DNA from: Myxococcales bacterium
Lineage (GTDB): Bacteria > Myxococcota > Polyangia > Polyangiales > Polyangiaceae
DNA length: 10,928 bases
Assembly (NCBI GenBank): GCA_003151595.1
Contig: PLXW01000181.1
Location: forward strand, 15,932 to 26,859
Direction: 5' to 3'
Part shown: one piece after another, positions 1-6,730 of the stretch
Numbering within the stretch: the first letter of the stretch is position 1
How the letters are laid out: each line of letters begins with the position of its first letter
Notes under the pieces: model-generated
Databases searched by the model: none
What the model saw: only the letters and a program-made list of their open reading frames with translations
Told to the model about the DNA's origin: nothing
Position numbers and translations under genes: made by a program

Positions 1-948
1 GGAGCGACAGGACCTCAGGGCGCGACGGGAGCCACGGGCCCCATCGGTCCCACCGGACCTCAGGGTGCAACGGGCGCGACGGGTGCTGCCGGGTCGACGG
101 GCGCTGCCGGGCCTGCGGGCGCGACGGGCCCCGCCGGGTCGACCGGCGCAACGGGTCCTCAAGGTGCGACGGGAGCTACGGGTCCTCAAGGCACCACGGG
201 CGCGACGGGAGCAAGCGGTCCCCAAGGCGCAACGGGAGCGACGGGAGCGACCGGTCCGCAAGGCGCGACGGGAACCACTGGAGCCACCGGTCCGACAGGC
301 GCAACAGGATCGACGGGATCGACGGGAGCCACCGGTCCTGCCGGACCCGCAGGCCCGACAGGTCCTGCCGGAAGCATCGGCCCGACGGGGCCCACCGGCG
401 CGACGGGCGCCACGGGCTCCAGCGGCCCGACGGGACCTGCCGGCGCCACGGGAGCCACCGGTGCGAGCGGTCCGCAAGGCGCGACCGGAGCCACCGGTCC
501 GCAAGGCGCGACGGGAACCACCGGAGCCACCGGTCCTCAAGGCGCGACCGGCGCCACGGGAGCGAGCGGACCTCAAGGCGCGACCGGCCCGACGGGACCC
601 GCCGGAGCGACCGGCGCCACGGGAGCAAGCGGCCCGCAAGGCGCGACCGGAGCTACCGGTCCGCAAGGCGCGACGGGAGCTACGGGAGCTAGCGGTCCGC
701 AAGGTGCGACCGGAGCCACGGGCGCGAGCGGGCCTCAAGGTGCGACCGGTGCCACGGGGCCGCAAGGCGCGACGGGCGCCACGGGAGCGAGCGGTCCTCA
801 GGGTCCGATCGGCTTCACGGGTGGTACCGGTGCGACCGGCGCAACGGGTCCGACGGGACCGACCGGCGCTACCGGAGGCATTGGAACCACTGGAGCGACG
901 GGCGCGACCGGACCTCAAGGAGCGACGGGCCCCGCTGGACCTTCCGGC
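1..948 (+). repeat. Collagen tract A: 105 Gly-X-Y codon triplets
   Basis: A 9-bp periodic coding repeat with Gly at every third codon. Higher-order copies are visible: 250-293 and 493-536 are 44-bp segments differing at one base (279 T, 522 C) and lie 243 bp (27 triplets) apart. Blocks such as GGTCCGCAAGGCGCGAC recur through 250-710. Gly, Ala and Thr codons are otherwise varied (GGA, GGC, GGT, GGG). The tract continues past the left edge. Confidence 0.93.
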
Positions 949-1401
949 ATCGTGAGCTCGCTCTTCGCAACCGCGCCCGCCTCGAACGTCACGCTCGCGG
1001 CCGGGCACTGCGTCGGCGTAGTCGCATGCTTCATCGTCCCCGCCGTCACCCTCGTTTCGAACACGGCAGGCCCCATCACGCTGACCGCGACGTCGACGGT
1101 TCAAGGCTACGGGAGCGGCACGCTCCAAAACTCGAGTCCAAGCCAGCCCGCCGGTATCGGCCTCGCGCTCTGCTACGCCACCTCGGCCGGCGGACCGTGG
1201 ACGGTGTTCCCGTCCAGCAATTCGTCGTACGTCGAAGTCTCGCAGAACGTCGCGACTCCGGCTTCGACGATGGGATATCTCCCGGCGGGAACCCTCGCTT
1301 CAGGGTCCTACTTCTTCGGTATGTGTGGATTGGGAGATACCGTTGCCACCCCAACCAATCTCGCAGTCCTCGACGGGCAAGCGGTCATCACCGAGCTCTA
1401 G
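1..1401 (+). CDS. Collagen-like Gly-X-Y repeat protein A (5' end outside window)
   Basis: The reading frame is open from base 1 to a TAG at 1399-1401, giving 466 visible residues with no start in view. Residues 1-315 are 105 uninterrupted Gly-X-Y triplets rich in GAT, GPQ, GAS and GPT. This Thr-rich style resembles bacterial collagen-like filaments such as Bacillus exosporium BclA. No charged residue occurs in the visible tract. From about residue 317 a non-repetitive C-terminal domain of 150 residues follows, rich in Ser, Thr, Gly and Val, with four cysteines (in AGHC, VACF, LALC and FGMC). By analogy with other bacterial collagens it is probably a trimerising or binding domain; that is an inference. 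Collagen protein B at 2447-4195 has a signal peptide and a beta-rich head, so the missing N-terminus here may be similar. The stop lies 18 bp before the next gene, consistent with an operon. The repeat is certain; its function is unknown. Confidence 0.9.
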   Translation, partial: GATGPQGATGATGPIGPTGPQGATGATGAAGSTGAAGPAGATGPAGSTGATGPQGATGATGPQGTTGATGASGPQGATGATGATGPQGATGTTGATGPTGATGSTGSTGATGPAGPAGPTGPAGSIGPTGPTGATGATGSSGPTGPAGATGATGASGPQGATGATGPQGATGTTGATGPQGATGATGASGPQGATGPTGPAGATGATGASGPQGATGATGPQGATGATGASGPQGATGATGASGPQGATGATGPQGATGATGASGPQGPIGFTGGTGATGATGPTGPTGATGGIGTTGATGATGPQGATGPAGPSGIVSSLFATAPASNVTLAAGHCVGVVACFIVPAVTLVSNTAGPITLTATSTVQGYGSGTLQNSSPSQPAGIGLALCYATSAGGPWTVFPSSNSSYVEVSQNVATPASTMGYLPAGTLASGSYFFGMCGLGDTVATPTNLAVLDGQAVITEL

Positions 1402-1419
1402 TTCGCACGGGATCAAGCG

Positions 1420-1884
1420 ATGCGGTTGAACACTCCAACCGCGATCCTCATCGGCCTCTTGTCGATCGCGGTCGCCGTCTTCTTCGCGCTTCGTGCGCGC
1501 GTCGCTCCCGGGAAAGGGGGCGACGGGACGGCGACGGTCTCGGCGGACGGCGCGTCGATCGCGGGTCCCCCGCCGGTGTACTCGAAAGCCGCGCCAGCTC
1601 CCGAGGCGACGGGGGCGATCGCCGACGCGACGCGCGGGCTCGATGCGCAGCACGACGCGCTGGTGAAGGCGTGCTTCGGGAACGCGAAGGATCGGCACGT
1701 CGCTTACGCCGTGCGCATGCAGTTCGACGATCAGGGGCACTCAGCGGCGCGCGTGCAGCTCTCGCCGCGCGGGCCGCTGCCGCCGCTCGAGGTCTCCGAG
1801 TGCATCGCGAATCACCTCACGCCGATCGAGATCGCGAAGGGGAACGCGCCGGCGAATGTCGAAGTGCAACTGACGTTGCCGTGA
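1420..1884 (+). CDS. Membrane-anchored protein A with AgmX/PglI (TonB-C-like) C-terminal domain
   Basis: 154 residues. A hydrophobic segment at residues 7-24 follows a short N-terminus, so a single-pass inner-membrane anchor is likely. Residues about 28-75 form a low-complexity Ala/Pro/Gly linker. Residues about 76-154 fit the AgmX/PglI-type domain, a TonB-C-like fold common in myxobacteria: LVKACFG, then a strand ending QFDDQGHSAARV, then a second cysteine in VSECIANHL. Cys85 and Cys128 could pair in the periplasm. The protein is paralogous to the one at 4200-4709, which shares the PTAI start of the membrane segment, the ALRAR/GLRAR exit, the D-x-x-GH-x-SAR motif and both cysteines. The ATG at 1420 lies 18 bp after collagen gene A, with no strong Shine-Dalgarno sequence. 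A role in exporting or attaching the neighbouring collagen protein is inferred from context only. Confidence 0.8.
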   Translation: MRLNTPTAILIGLLSIAVAVFFALRARVAPGKGGDGTATVSADGASIAGPPPVYSKAAPAPEATGAIADATRGLDAQHDALVKACFGNAKDRHVAYAVRMQFDDQGHSAARVQLSPRGPLPPLEVSECIANHLTPIEIAKGNAPANVEVQLTLP

Positions 1885-1961
1885 GTGGGGAGTCGCTTGC
1901 GTGACGTCATCCAATTGGGTGACTGGTCCCCTCCTCCCTTCGCATCCAAGGTGCGCGTCCG
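1885..1961 (+). promoter_or_regulatory. 77-bp spacer with two adjacent 8-bp palindromes; possible promoter/operator
   Basis: The spacer between the anchor gene and the lipoprotein gene is the longest gap inside the surface cluster. It holds the perfect palindromes TGACGTCA (1902-1909) and CCAATTGG (1911-1918), one base apart, and these are flanked by direct copies of GTGAC (1901-1905 and 1919-1923). That could be an operator or a promoter region for the lipoprotein and collagen B genes. No convincing -35/-10 pair was identified, so the call is tentative. Confidence 0.25.
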
Positions 1962-2426
1962 ATGCACAGGGGCGATGGGGGATCTGGGACGTGCGGCCGG
2001 CTTGCGCTCGTCGTCGCGGTAGCGCTGGCGTCTGCGGCAGGTGCGATCGGCTGCTTGAGCAGCAGCGACGCCTCCGGTGGGCCGAGCACGAAGCTCAATC
2101 TCGACGCCGGGCAGCCTGGAATACCGGGCGCACCGGTGCTCGACGCGAGCGGATCGGTCACCGCGCCGACGCCCGATGCAGCGCCGCCCGTGAACGACGA
2201 CGCCGGTGAACCGGTCAACGACGACGCGGGGTTGCAGCAAGTCGACGCAGGTCCGCCCGACGCCGGTCCGCAGACCGCATCGCAAGTTGGCCTCGTGGGC
2301 GGCGGCACGTTGAGCCGCAGCGCGCACTACGTGCTCGTCGGCAACACCGGGCCGGCGACGGCGCCCGTTCTTCATTCATCGAGCTACCGGCTCACCGGCG
2401 GCATGACCGCCTCGACGCAAAAGTGA
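1962..2426 (+). CDS. Small lipoprotein with Asp-Ala-Gly-rich linker and SSYRLTGG tail
   Basis: 154 residues. The N-terminus carries Arg13, a hydrophobic stretch (14-28) and a lipobox-like AIG-C ending at Cys31, so a type II signal peptide and an envelope lipoprotein are predicted. The mature part begins with Ser and Gly residues. Residues about 48-105 form an extended linker of Pro, Asp, Ala and Gly, including the repeated block PVNDDAG (76-82 and 84-90). The last about 40 residues hold two similar segments, SAHYVLVG and SSYRLTGG, a pattern I associate with secreted surface proteins of such bacteria but cannot assign a fold. The ATG start follows AAGGTG by about 9 bp and leaves a complete signal peptide. 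The stop TGA at 2424-2426 lies just before collagen gene B, suggesting co-translation. Function unknown; an outer-membrane partner of the collagen protein is a guess. Confidence 0.75.
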   Translation: MHRGDGGSGTCGRLALVVAVALASAAGAIGCLSSSDASGGPSTKLNLDAGQPGIPGAPVLDASGSVTAPTPDAAPPVNDDAGEPVNDDAGLQQVDAGPPDAGPQTASQVGLVGGGTLSRSAHYVLVGNTGPATAPVLHSSSYRLTGGMTASTQK

Positions 2427-2432
2427 TGGGAC

Positions 2433-2439
2433 GGAGGAG
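2433..2439 (+). promoter_or_regulatory. Ribosome binding site GGAGGAG that fixes the collagen B start
   Basis: GGAGGAG lies 7 bp before the ATG at 2447. Upstream in-frame starts exist (GTG 2423, ATG 2426, the latter overlapping the lipoprotein stop as TGATG), but this strong site favours 2447. That start also gives the more typical signal peptide. Confidence 0.75.
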
Positions 2440-2446
2440 AGCGATC

Positions 2447-4195
2447 ATGGTCGGCAAAGCGAGGCGCGTGACGGGTGCGGCGGTGATGCTCGCGGGGCTC
2501 TCCCTGGGGAGCGTCGCGATGGCGGCGGTGCCGCAGCTGCTCGCCGAGCAAGGGCACCTCGTCGACCTCAGTGGCAACCCGGTCGCCGGCACGGTGAAGG
2601 TCGGCTTCGCGATCTACGACGCGCCGACCGGCGGGAACCTGCTCTGGCACGAGACGCAGATGGTCACGCTCGACGACGGCTACTTCTCGGCGAGCCTCGG
2701 CGAAGCGACGGCGATCCCGGCGACGGTCTTCAGCGGCGACGCCCGCTACCTCGGCGTCACGGTCGGCACCGATGCGGAGATGAGCCCGCGGCAATCGGTG
2801 CTCGCGGTTCCGTACGCGATTCTGGCCGGCAACGTGAACGGTGACATCACGCCGACGAGCGTGAGCATCAACGGGCTCGCGGTCATTGATTCGAACGGGA
2901 AGTGGGTTGGTCCGTCGAGCGGGCTCGTTGGACCGATGGGTCCCGCGGGTGCGGCTGGCGCGAAGGGCGCGACCGGAGCCACAGGTCTGACGGGAGCGAC
3001 GGGCGCGACGGGACCCATGGGCGCTCCGGGCGCGATTGGACCCGTGGGCGCGACGGGCGCGGTTGGACTGACAGGCGCCAAGGGAGCGACCGGCGCGGTG
3101 GGACCGACGGGGCCGACCGGGGCGGTTGGACCGACGGGACCGAGCGGAGCGACCGGCGCGGCCGGACCCGCGGGCCCGAAGGGCGCGGATGGAGCGACGG
3201 GAGCCACCGGCGCGAAGGGCGCCGACGGAGCTAATGGCGCGACGGGAGCGACCGGGCCGATGGGTCCTGCGGGAGCGACCGGCGCGAAAGGTTCCGATGG
3301 AGCCACCGGCGCGACGGGAGCGACCGGACCTGCCGGCGCCGCAGGCGCGAAGGGCAATGACGGAGCGACGGGGGCCACCGGTCCGACGGGACCCGCAGGT
3401 GCCAAAGGGGCCGACGGAGCGACGGGAGCCGTCGGACCGACAGGCCCTGCCGGAGCCAAGGGCGCCGATGGAGCGACGGGCGCCACGGGCGCGGTCGGAG
3501 CCAATGGCGCAAAGGGCGCGACCGGAGCCACTGGCGCAACGGGAGCGATCGGTCCCGCAGGCGCGAACGGCGCGACGGGAGCGCAAGGTCCGACCGGCGC
3601 GACTGGAGCTCAAGGCCCTCAGGGCCCCCTCGGGCCAGTGGGTGCCACCGGAACGACGGGCGCAGTGGGGCCGCAGGGGCCGAGCGGCGCGACAGGTGCG
3701 ACCGGCGCCACAGGAAAGACGGGCGCGACAGGCGCGACAGGCGCGACAGGGATCATCTCCATCAACCAGATCTACGGAACCTTCACTACCGGGACCCCGG
3801 GGGCTGCGTGCGTGATAGTGAAAGCACTGTGGGCCGGCACGCCGGTCCACTACCCCGCTGCGGCGTCCACGGACACCTTCACCGTGAACGCGACGCTCTC
3901 GACCTACTTCCCCGTCGACGTCGACCAGCTGACCGCGTTCGCGTGTTCCGCTCCGTCCACGACGGTGAACGGCGTTGCGACGCCTGGAACGCCGGTCCAG
4001 ATTGGCGTTGCTCAATCAATCGTCGACGGGCAGCGCTCGCAGGGGGCCTCGTATGTCGCGGTACCCGTGAACGTCGCCGGGACGACCCAGGGCGGCGACG
4101 AGTGGGTTGGCGTCTGCTACGCGCAGCCGTGCTACAGCGATTTTCCGACGCCGACCGGCGGGTACGTCTCTGCGACCATCCAACGCTCCTTCTGA
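2447..4195 (+). CDS. Secreted collagen-like protein B (head domain, 92 Gly-X-Y triplets, C-terminal domain)
   Basis: 582 residues from the ATG at 2447. Residues 1-26 form a Sec signal peptide (basic start, hydrophobic core, cleavage after SVAMA). Residues 27-158 are a predicted beta-sandwich head seen before collagen or tail-fibre-like repeats in many bacterial surface proteins: [15 protein letters not shown], then [17 protein letters not shown], a DGYFSASLG strand, and the typical [16 protein letters not shown] end. Residues 159-434 are 92 uninterrupted Gly-X-Y triplets with Lys and Asp ([18 protein letters not shown]). Residues 436-582 form a C-terminal domain with four cysteines (455, 500, 557, 562) and a strand ending [12 protein letters not shown]. 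The protein probably forms trimeric triple-helical stalks on the surface or in the matrix. The next gene starts 4 bp after the stop. Ligand and attachment are unknown. Confidence 0.88.
   Translation: MVGKARRVTGAAVMLAGLSLGSVAMAAVPQLLAEQGHLVDLSGNPVAGTVKVGFAIYDAPTGGNLLWHETQMVTLDDGYFSASLGEATAIPATVFSGDARYLGVTVGTDAEMSPRQSVLAVPYAILAGNVNGDITPTSVSINGLAVIDSNGKWVGPSSGLVGPMGPAGAAGAKGATGATGLTGATGATGPMGAPGAIGPVGATGAVGLTGAKGATGAVGPTGPTGAVGPTGPSGATGAAGPAGPKGADGATGATGAKGADGANGATGATGPMGPAGATGAKGSDGATGATGATGPAGAAGAKGNDGATGATGPTGPAGAKGADGATGAVGPTGPAGAKGADGATGATGAVGANGAKGATGATGATGAIGPAGANGATGAQGPTGATGAQGPQGPLGPVGATGTTGAVGPQGPSGATGATGATGKTGATGATGATGIISINQIYGTFTTGTPGAACVIVKALWAGTPVHYPAAASTDTFTVNATLSTYFPVDVDQLTAFACSAPSTTVNGVATPGTPVQIGVAQSIVDGQRSQGASYVAVPVNVAGTTQGGDEWVGVCYAQPCYSDFPTPTGGYVSATIQRSF
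2921..3748 (+). repeat. Collagen tract B: 92 Gly-X-Y codon triplets
   Basis: A 9-bp periodic coding repeat with no Gly interruption. It ends in three identical tandem 9-mers GGCGCGACA (3722-3748) that encode GATGATGAT just before the C-terminal domain. All six Asp residues sit three residues after a Lys (K-G-x-D). Codon choice is varied along the tract, as in tract A. Confidence 0.93.
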
Positions 4196-4199
4196 GCCC

Positions 4200-4709
4200 G
4201 TGAAGCCCACGTCGATCCCGACCGCGATCATCGTCGGCATGACGATCATCGGCACCCTCCTCAGCGCAGCGGTCTACTTCGGCCTCCGCGCGCGTGGCGA
4301 GGCGAGCGCGCCGACGACGTCGAACGCGAGCGCCGATCGCCCCATCGCGATCGAGCCAGCAACCCCGCCTGCCGCCGCCGAAGCCGCCCCGGTGCCGGCC
4401 GTCACGCACCTCGACGGCCCCGCCGCCACGAGCGAAGTCGCGCGCGAGCTCGAAGCGGTTCGCGCGGATCTCGTGGCGCGCTGCTGGCAACCGTCGATCG
4501 CGAAAGCAGCGACGCCGGCGATGTCCAAGCTGACCTTCGATCTCACGTTCGATGCCGCGGGCCACGAGAGCGCGCGCGGCCTCCTCGAAGACCGCACCAC
4601 CGCGCGCTCCGACGTCACGTTCTGCGTGCAGACCAGCGCGCCGCAGTTTCACATCGCACCGCAAGGGGCGAGCGTGCACGTGAGCGTTCCGTTCTCGCTT
4701 CCGCGCTGA
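4200..4709 (+). CDS. Membrane-anchored protein B with AgmX/PglI (TonB-C-like) C-terminal domain
   Basis: 169 residues from the GTG at 4200, which lies 4 bp after the collagen B stop. The frame extends upstream to an ATG at 4107, but that would run 89 bp into collagen B, and the GTG start aligns with the paralogue at 1420-1884. Residues 8-29 form one membrane helix ending YFGLRARG. Residues about 33-80 are an Ala/Pro/Thr linker. The C-terminal domain (about 81-169) has DLVARCWQ, LTFDLTFDAAGHESARG and a second cysteine in DVTFCVQTS; Cys95 and Cys142 match Cys85 and Cys128 of paralogue A. The end is a beta strand, VSVPFSLPR. Like paralogue A it probably projects into the periplasm. Position directly after a collagen gene in both cases suggests a dedicated partner role, which is an inference. 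It ends 6 bp from the convergent gluQ gene. Confidence 0.78.
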   Translation: MKPTSIPTAIIVGMTIIGTLLSAAVYFGLRARGEASAPTTSNASADRPIAIEPATPPAAAEAAPVPAVTHLDGPAATSEVARELEAVRADLVARCWQPSIAKAATPAMSKLTFDLTFDAAGHESARGLLEDRTTARSDVTFCVQTSAPQFHIAPQGASVHVSVPFSLPR

Positions 4710-4715
4710 GTCGCG

Positions 4716-5693
4716 TCACCCCGCCGCAACGATCGACGCCCACGCCTCCGGCACACGCCACGGTTCGCGCGGCCAGGCGATCGGGCGCGCGCGAAACGCT
4801 TCGAGCACCTCGCGCGTCGATCGCGGCGCGTCGTCCGGCGTGAGGCCCAATCCACCAGCGAGCTTCCCCACGATCGCGCGCGCGTCGATCCCCGCCTCGC
4901 GCAGCGCGCGAACCGAGGCGCCGCCGGTGCGCTTCGCCAGGCGCGATCCGTCGCTCGCGACGACGAGCGGAAGATGCACGTACCGCGGAGCCTCGGCGCC
5001 GAGCAGCCGCGCGAGGAGCACCTGGCGCGGCGTCGACGACGCGAGGTCCGCGCCGCGAACGACGTCCGTGATCTCCATCGCGAGATCATCGACCACGACC
5101 GCGAGCTGGTACGCGAACACGCCGTCACCGCGTCGAAGCACGAAGTCTCCGCACTCGCGCGACACGTCCTGCTCGATCACGCCGAGCGCGCCGTCTTCGA
5201 CGCGAACGCGCGCTCCGTCAGGCACACGCAAGCGCACCGCGGGATCGCGCTTCATCGCGCGCGCGGGATCGCGGTCGCGGCACGTCCCCGGGTACACCGT
5301 CTCTTCCCCCGGATGCGGCGCGCTCGCGGCGCGCGCGATCTCCGCGCGCGAGCAGTCGCACGGGTACGTGAGCCCGCGCTGCGTGAGCTCCGCGATCGCC
5401 GCGTCGTAGATCGCGCCGCGCTCCGACTGCGCGTACGGCGCATGAATCGCTCTCTCGCGCGCGACCTCGGGCCCTTCGTCCCAATCGATCCCCAACCAGC
5501 GCAGGTCGCTCTCGATCTGCGCCGCGCTCCCACGCACCACGCGCGGCGGATCGAGATCCTCCACGCGCACCACGAACACGCCCCTTCCGGTATCGTCGCG
5601 CCGCGCCAACGCCCACGACGCGAGCGCCGTCCACGCGCTCCCCAGATGGAGATCACCGGTGGGCGAAGGGGCGAACCGGGTGCGCGTCGTCAC
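4716..5693 (-). CDS. gluQ: Glutamyl-Q tRNA(Asp) synthetase
   Basis: 325 residues, slightly longer than the usual 290-310. GluQ activates glutamate and transfers it to the queuosine at position 34 of tRNA(Asp) in the cytoplasm. It is a truncated relative of glutamyl-tRNA synthetase without the anticodon-binding domain. Visible marks are RFAPSPTGDLHLGS at the N-terminus (HIGH motif as HLGS, 16-19), VVRVEDLDPPR, the zinc ligands Cys112, Cys114, Tyr134 and Cys138 in YPCDCSR and VYPGTCR, AYQLAVVVDD, DVVRGADL, and LAKRTGG (252-258) in place of KMSKS. The length and the absence of a second domain separate it from GltX. The GTG start leaves the family N-terminus intact; no clear Shine-Dalgarno sequence was seen. 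The gene is often beside dksA in proteobacteria, but no dksA is in this window. Confidence 0.93.
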   Translation of the reverse strand: MTTRTRFAPSPTGDLHLGSAWTALASWALARRDDTGRGVFVVRVEDLDPPRVVRGSAAQIESDLRWLGIDWDEGPEVARERAIHAPYAQSERGAIYDAAIAELTQRGLTYPCDCSRAEIARAASAPHPGEETVYPGTCRDRDPARAMKRDPAVRLRVPDGARVRVEDGALGVIEQDVSRECGDFVLRRGDGVFAYQLAVVVDDLAMEITDVVRGADLASSTPRQVLLARLLGAEAPRYVHLPLVVASDGSRLAKRTGGASVRALREAGIDARAIVGKLAGGLGLTPDDAPRSTREVLEAFRARPIAWPREPWRVPEAWASIVAAG

Positions 5694-5772
5694 ATCGATC
5701 GTGATAGCGCGCCTTGTCCCACGCCTTCCACGTTCTCGGTTACGCTCTCGCGCGCAAGGGGAGACATCGACG
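5694..5772. promoter_or_regulatory. 79-bp divergent spacer between gluQ and the membrane protein gene
   Basis: Promoters for both flanking genes must lie here or inside their 5' ends. A weak candidate for the plus strand is TTGTCC (5714-5719) with GGTTAC (5738-5743) 18 bp later. No clear minus-strand promoter was seen. Confidence 0.25.
5756..5763 (+). promoter_or_regulatory. Ribosome binding site AAGGGGAG
   Basis: AAGGGGAG lies 9 bp before the ATG at 5773. It supports that start over in-frame codons further upstream, which would extend the protein across the gluQ 5' end. Confidence 0.65.
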
Positions 5773-6720
5773 ATGAATTACAATCCGTACGCCGCACCGC
5801 AGGCGCCGCCGCCGCAGCAGCAATTCGGTCAGGGGGGCATGCCGCAGCCGTGGGAGATCGGCGAAGTGCTCGGGCAAGCGTGGACCGGGTTCAAGGCGAA
5901 CTGGGTCGTGCTCCTCGTCGCGTTCTTCGTGACGATCCTCTTCCAGGCCGGCCCCGGGCAGTCGCCACGAATCATGGTGGCCACCGGCGCGCTCGATCAA
6001 GGCACGCTCCCCTATTTCGGAATGAGCGGCGGCGCGTCGCTCGTCGGCATCATCTTCGGCGCGTTCTTCCGCGTCGGTCTCGTGCGCATCACCCTCGCCG
6101 TCGCGCGCGGGCAGACGCCGCAGTTCGCGGATCTGTTCAGCGGCGGACCGCTGTTCCTCCGGATGATCGGGCTGCAGCTCCTGCTGGCGCTCGCCTATGG
6201 CGCCGGCTGCGTCTTGTTCGTCGTCGGGATGATCTTCGTCATCCTGATGTTCTGCCTGTCCGAGTACTTCCTCGTCGACGCGAACATGGGCGTCATCGAC
6301 TCGATGCGCGCGAGCTACAACGCGACCAAAGGGCAGTGGGGGAACCTGTTCCTCTTCGGGCTCGTCGTCTTCGGGCTCGCGATGGCGGGCGTGCTCGCGT
6401 GCTGCGTCGGCGCGGTCGTCGCCGGCGCGGTCTCGTCGGTCGCGATGGCGATCATCTATCTGCGCTTGAGCGGTCGCGGAGGCGCGATGCCGATGGCGCC
6501 GCAGTACCCGCAGCAACCGCCGCCTGGCTACGGACCTCCGGGCGCGGGCTATGGACCTCCCCCCGGTGGCGGCGGCTTCGGACCTCCGCCCGGTGGCGGC
6601 GGTGGCTACGGACCTCCCCCCGGTGGCGGCGGTGGCTACGGACCTCCCCCCGGTGGCGGCGGTTATCCTCCGCCCGGCGGCGGCGCTCCTCCGGGCGGCG
6701 GCTGGGGACCTCCGCGGTAG
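5773..6720 (+). CDS. Polytopic membrane protein with Pro/Gly/Tyr repeat tail
   Basis: 315 residues. A Pro/Gln-rich N-terminus opens with NPYAAPQ. The membrane region spans about residues 44-231, with hydrophobic stretches near 44-58, 88-110, 129-161 (possibly two helices) and 191-231 (two helices with a CC pair). The segment EYFLVDANMGVIDSMRASY followed by ATKGQWGNLFLF fits the pattern (loop after a helix, 'vD...g..dam..Sy...kg.w') of the DUF975 / YciC / GDPD-membrane-domain type of integral proteins. No transporter or enzyme motif is visible. Residues about 238-315 are a disordered tail, probably cytoplasmic, made of GYGPPPGGGG repeats. Expressed divergently from gluQ and ending 10 bp from the convergent crotonase gene. 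Its function is unknown; homologues are generally uncharacterised. Confidence 0.82.
   Translation: MNYNPYAAPQAPPPQQQFGQGGMPQPWEIGEVLGQAWTGFKANWVVLLVAFFVTILFQAGPGQSPRIMVATGALDQGTLPYFGMSGGASLVGIIFGAFFRVGLVRITLAVARGQTPQFADLFSGGPLFLRMIGLQLLLALAYGAGCVLFVVGMIFVILMFCLSEYFLVDANMGVIDSMRASYNATKGQWGNLFLFGLVVFGLAMAGVLACCVGAVVAGAVSSVAMAIIYLRLSGRGGAMPMAPQYPQQPPPGYGPPGAGYGPPPGGGGFGPPPGGGGGYGPPPGGGGGYGPPPGGGGYPPPGGGAPPGGGWGPPR
6553..6666 (+). repeat. Tandem repeat, four units of 27-30 bp
   Basis: Four head-to-tail units start with GGACCTCC: 6553-6579 (27 bp), 6580-6609 (30 bp), 6610-6639 (30 bp) and 6640-6666 (27 bp). The two 30-bp units differ at one base (CCGCCC against CCCCCC). They encode GPPPGGGG(G)-aromatic units in the tail of the membrane protein. 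Length changes would stay in frame. Confidence 0.9.
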
Positions 6721-6730
6721 TCGGCGCGGA

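Noticed and set aside
1..948. CRISPR-like or satellite array
   Set aside because: The periodicity is 9 bp, in frame, with synonymous variation that keeps Gly-X-Y; there are no constant repeats with unique spacers.
65..955. Long Arg/Ala/Pro-rich reading frame on the + strand, one frame off collagen tract A
   Set aside because: It is a by-product of the 9-bp G/C-rich repeat, which lacks stop triplets in most frames. Frame 1 gives perfect Gly-X-Y periodicity and continues into a normal domain.
2746..3531. Antisense reading frame of Pro-Val-Ala-Pro repeats opposite collagen tract B (a similar one at 186-530 opposite tract A)
   Set aside because: Reverse complement of Gly-Ala-Thr codons naturally reads as Pro/Val/Ala. 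There is no signal peptide, ribosome site or independent domain.
2384..4015. 543-residue Arg/Ser-rich frame on the minus strand across the whole of collagen B
   Set aside because: It is a shadow of the high-GC coding strand with no recognisable domain; the plus-strand gene is strongly supported.
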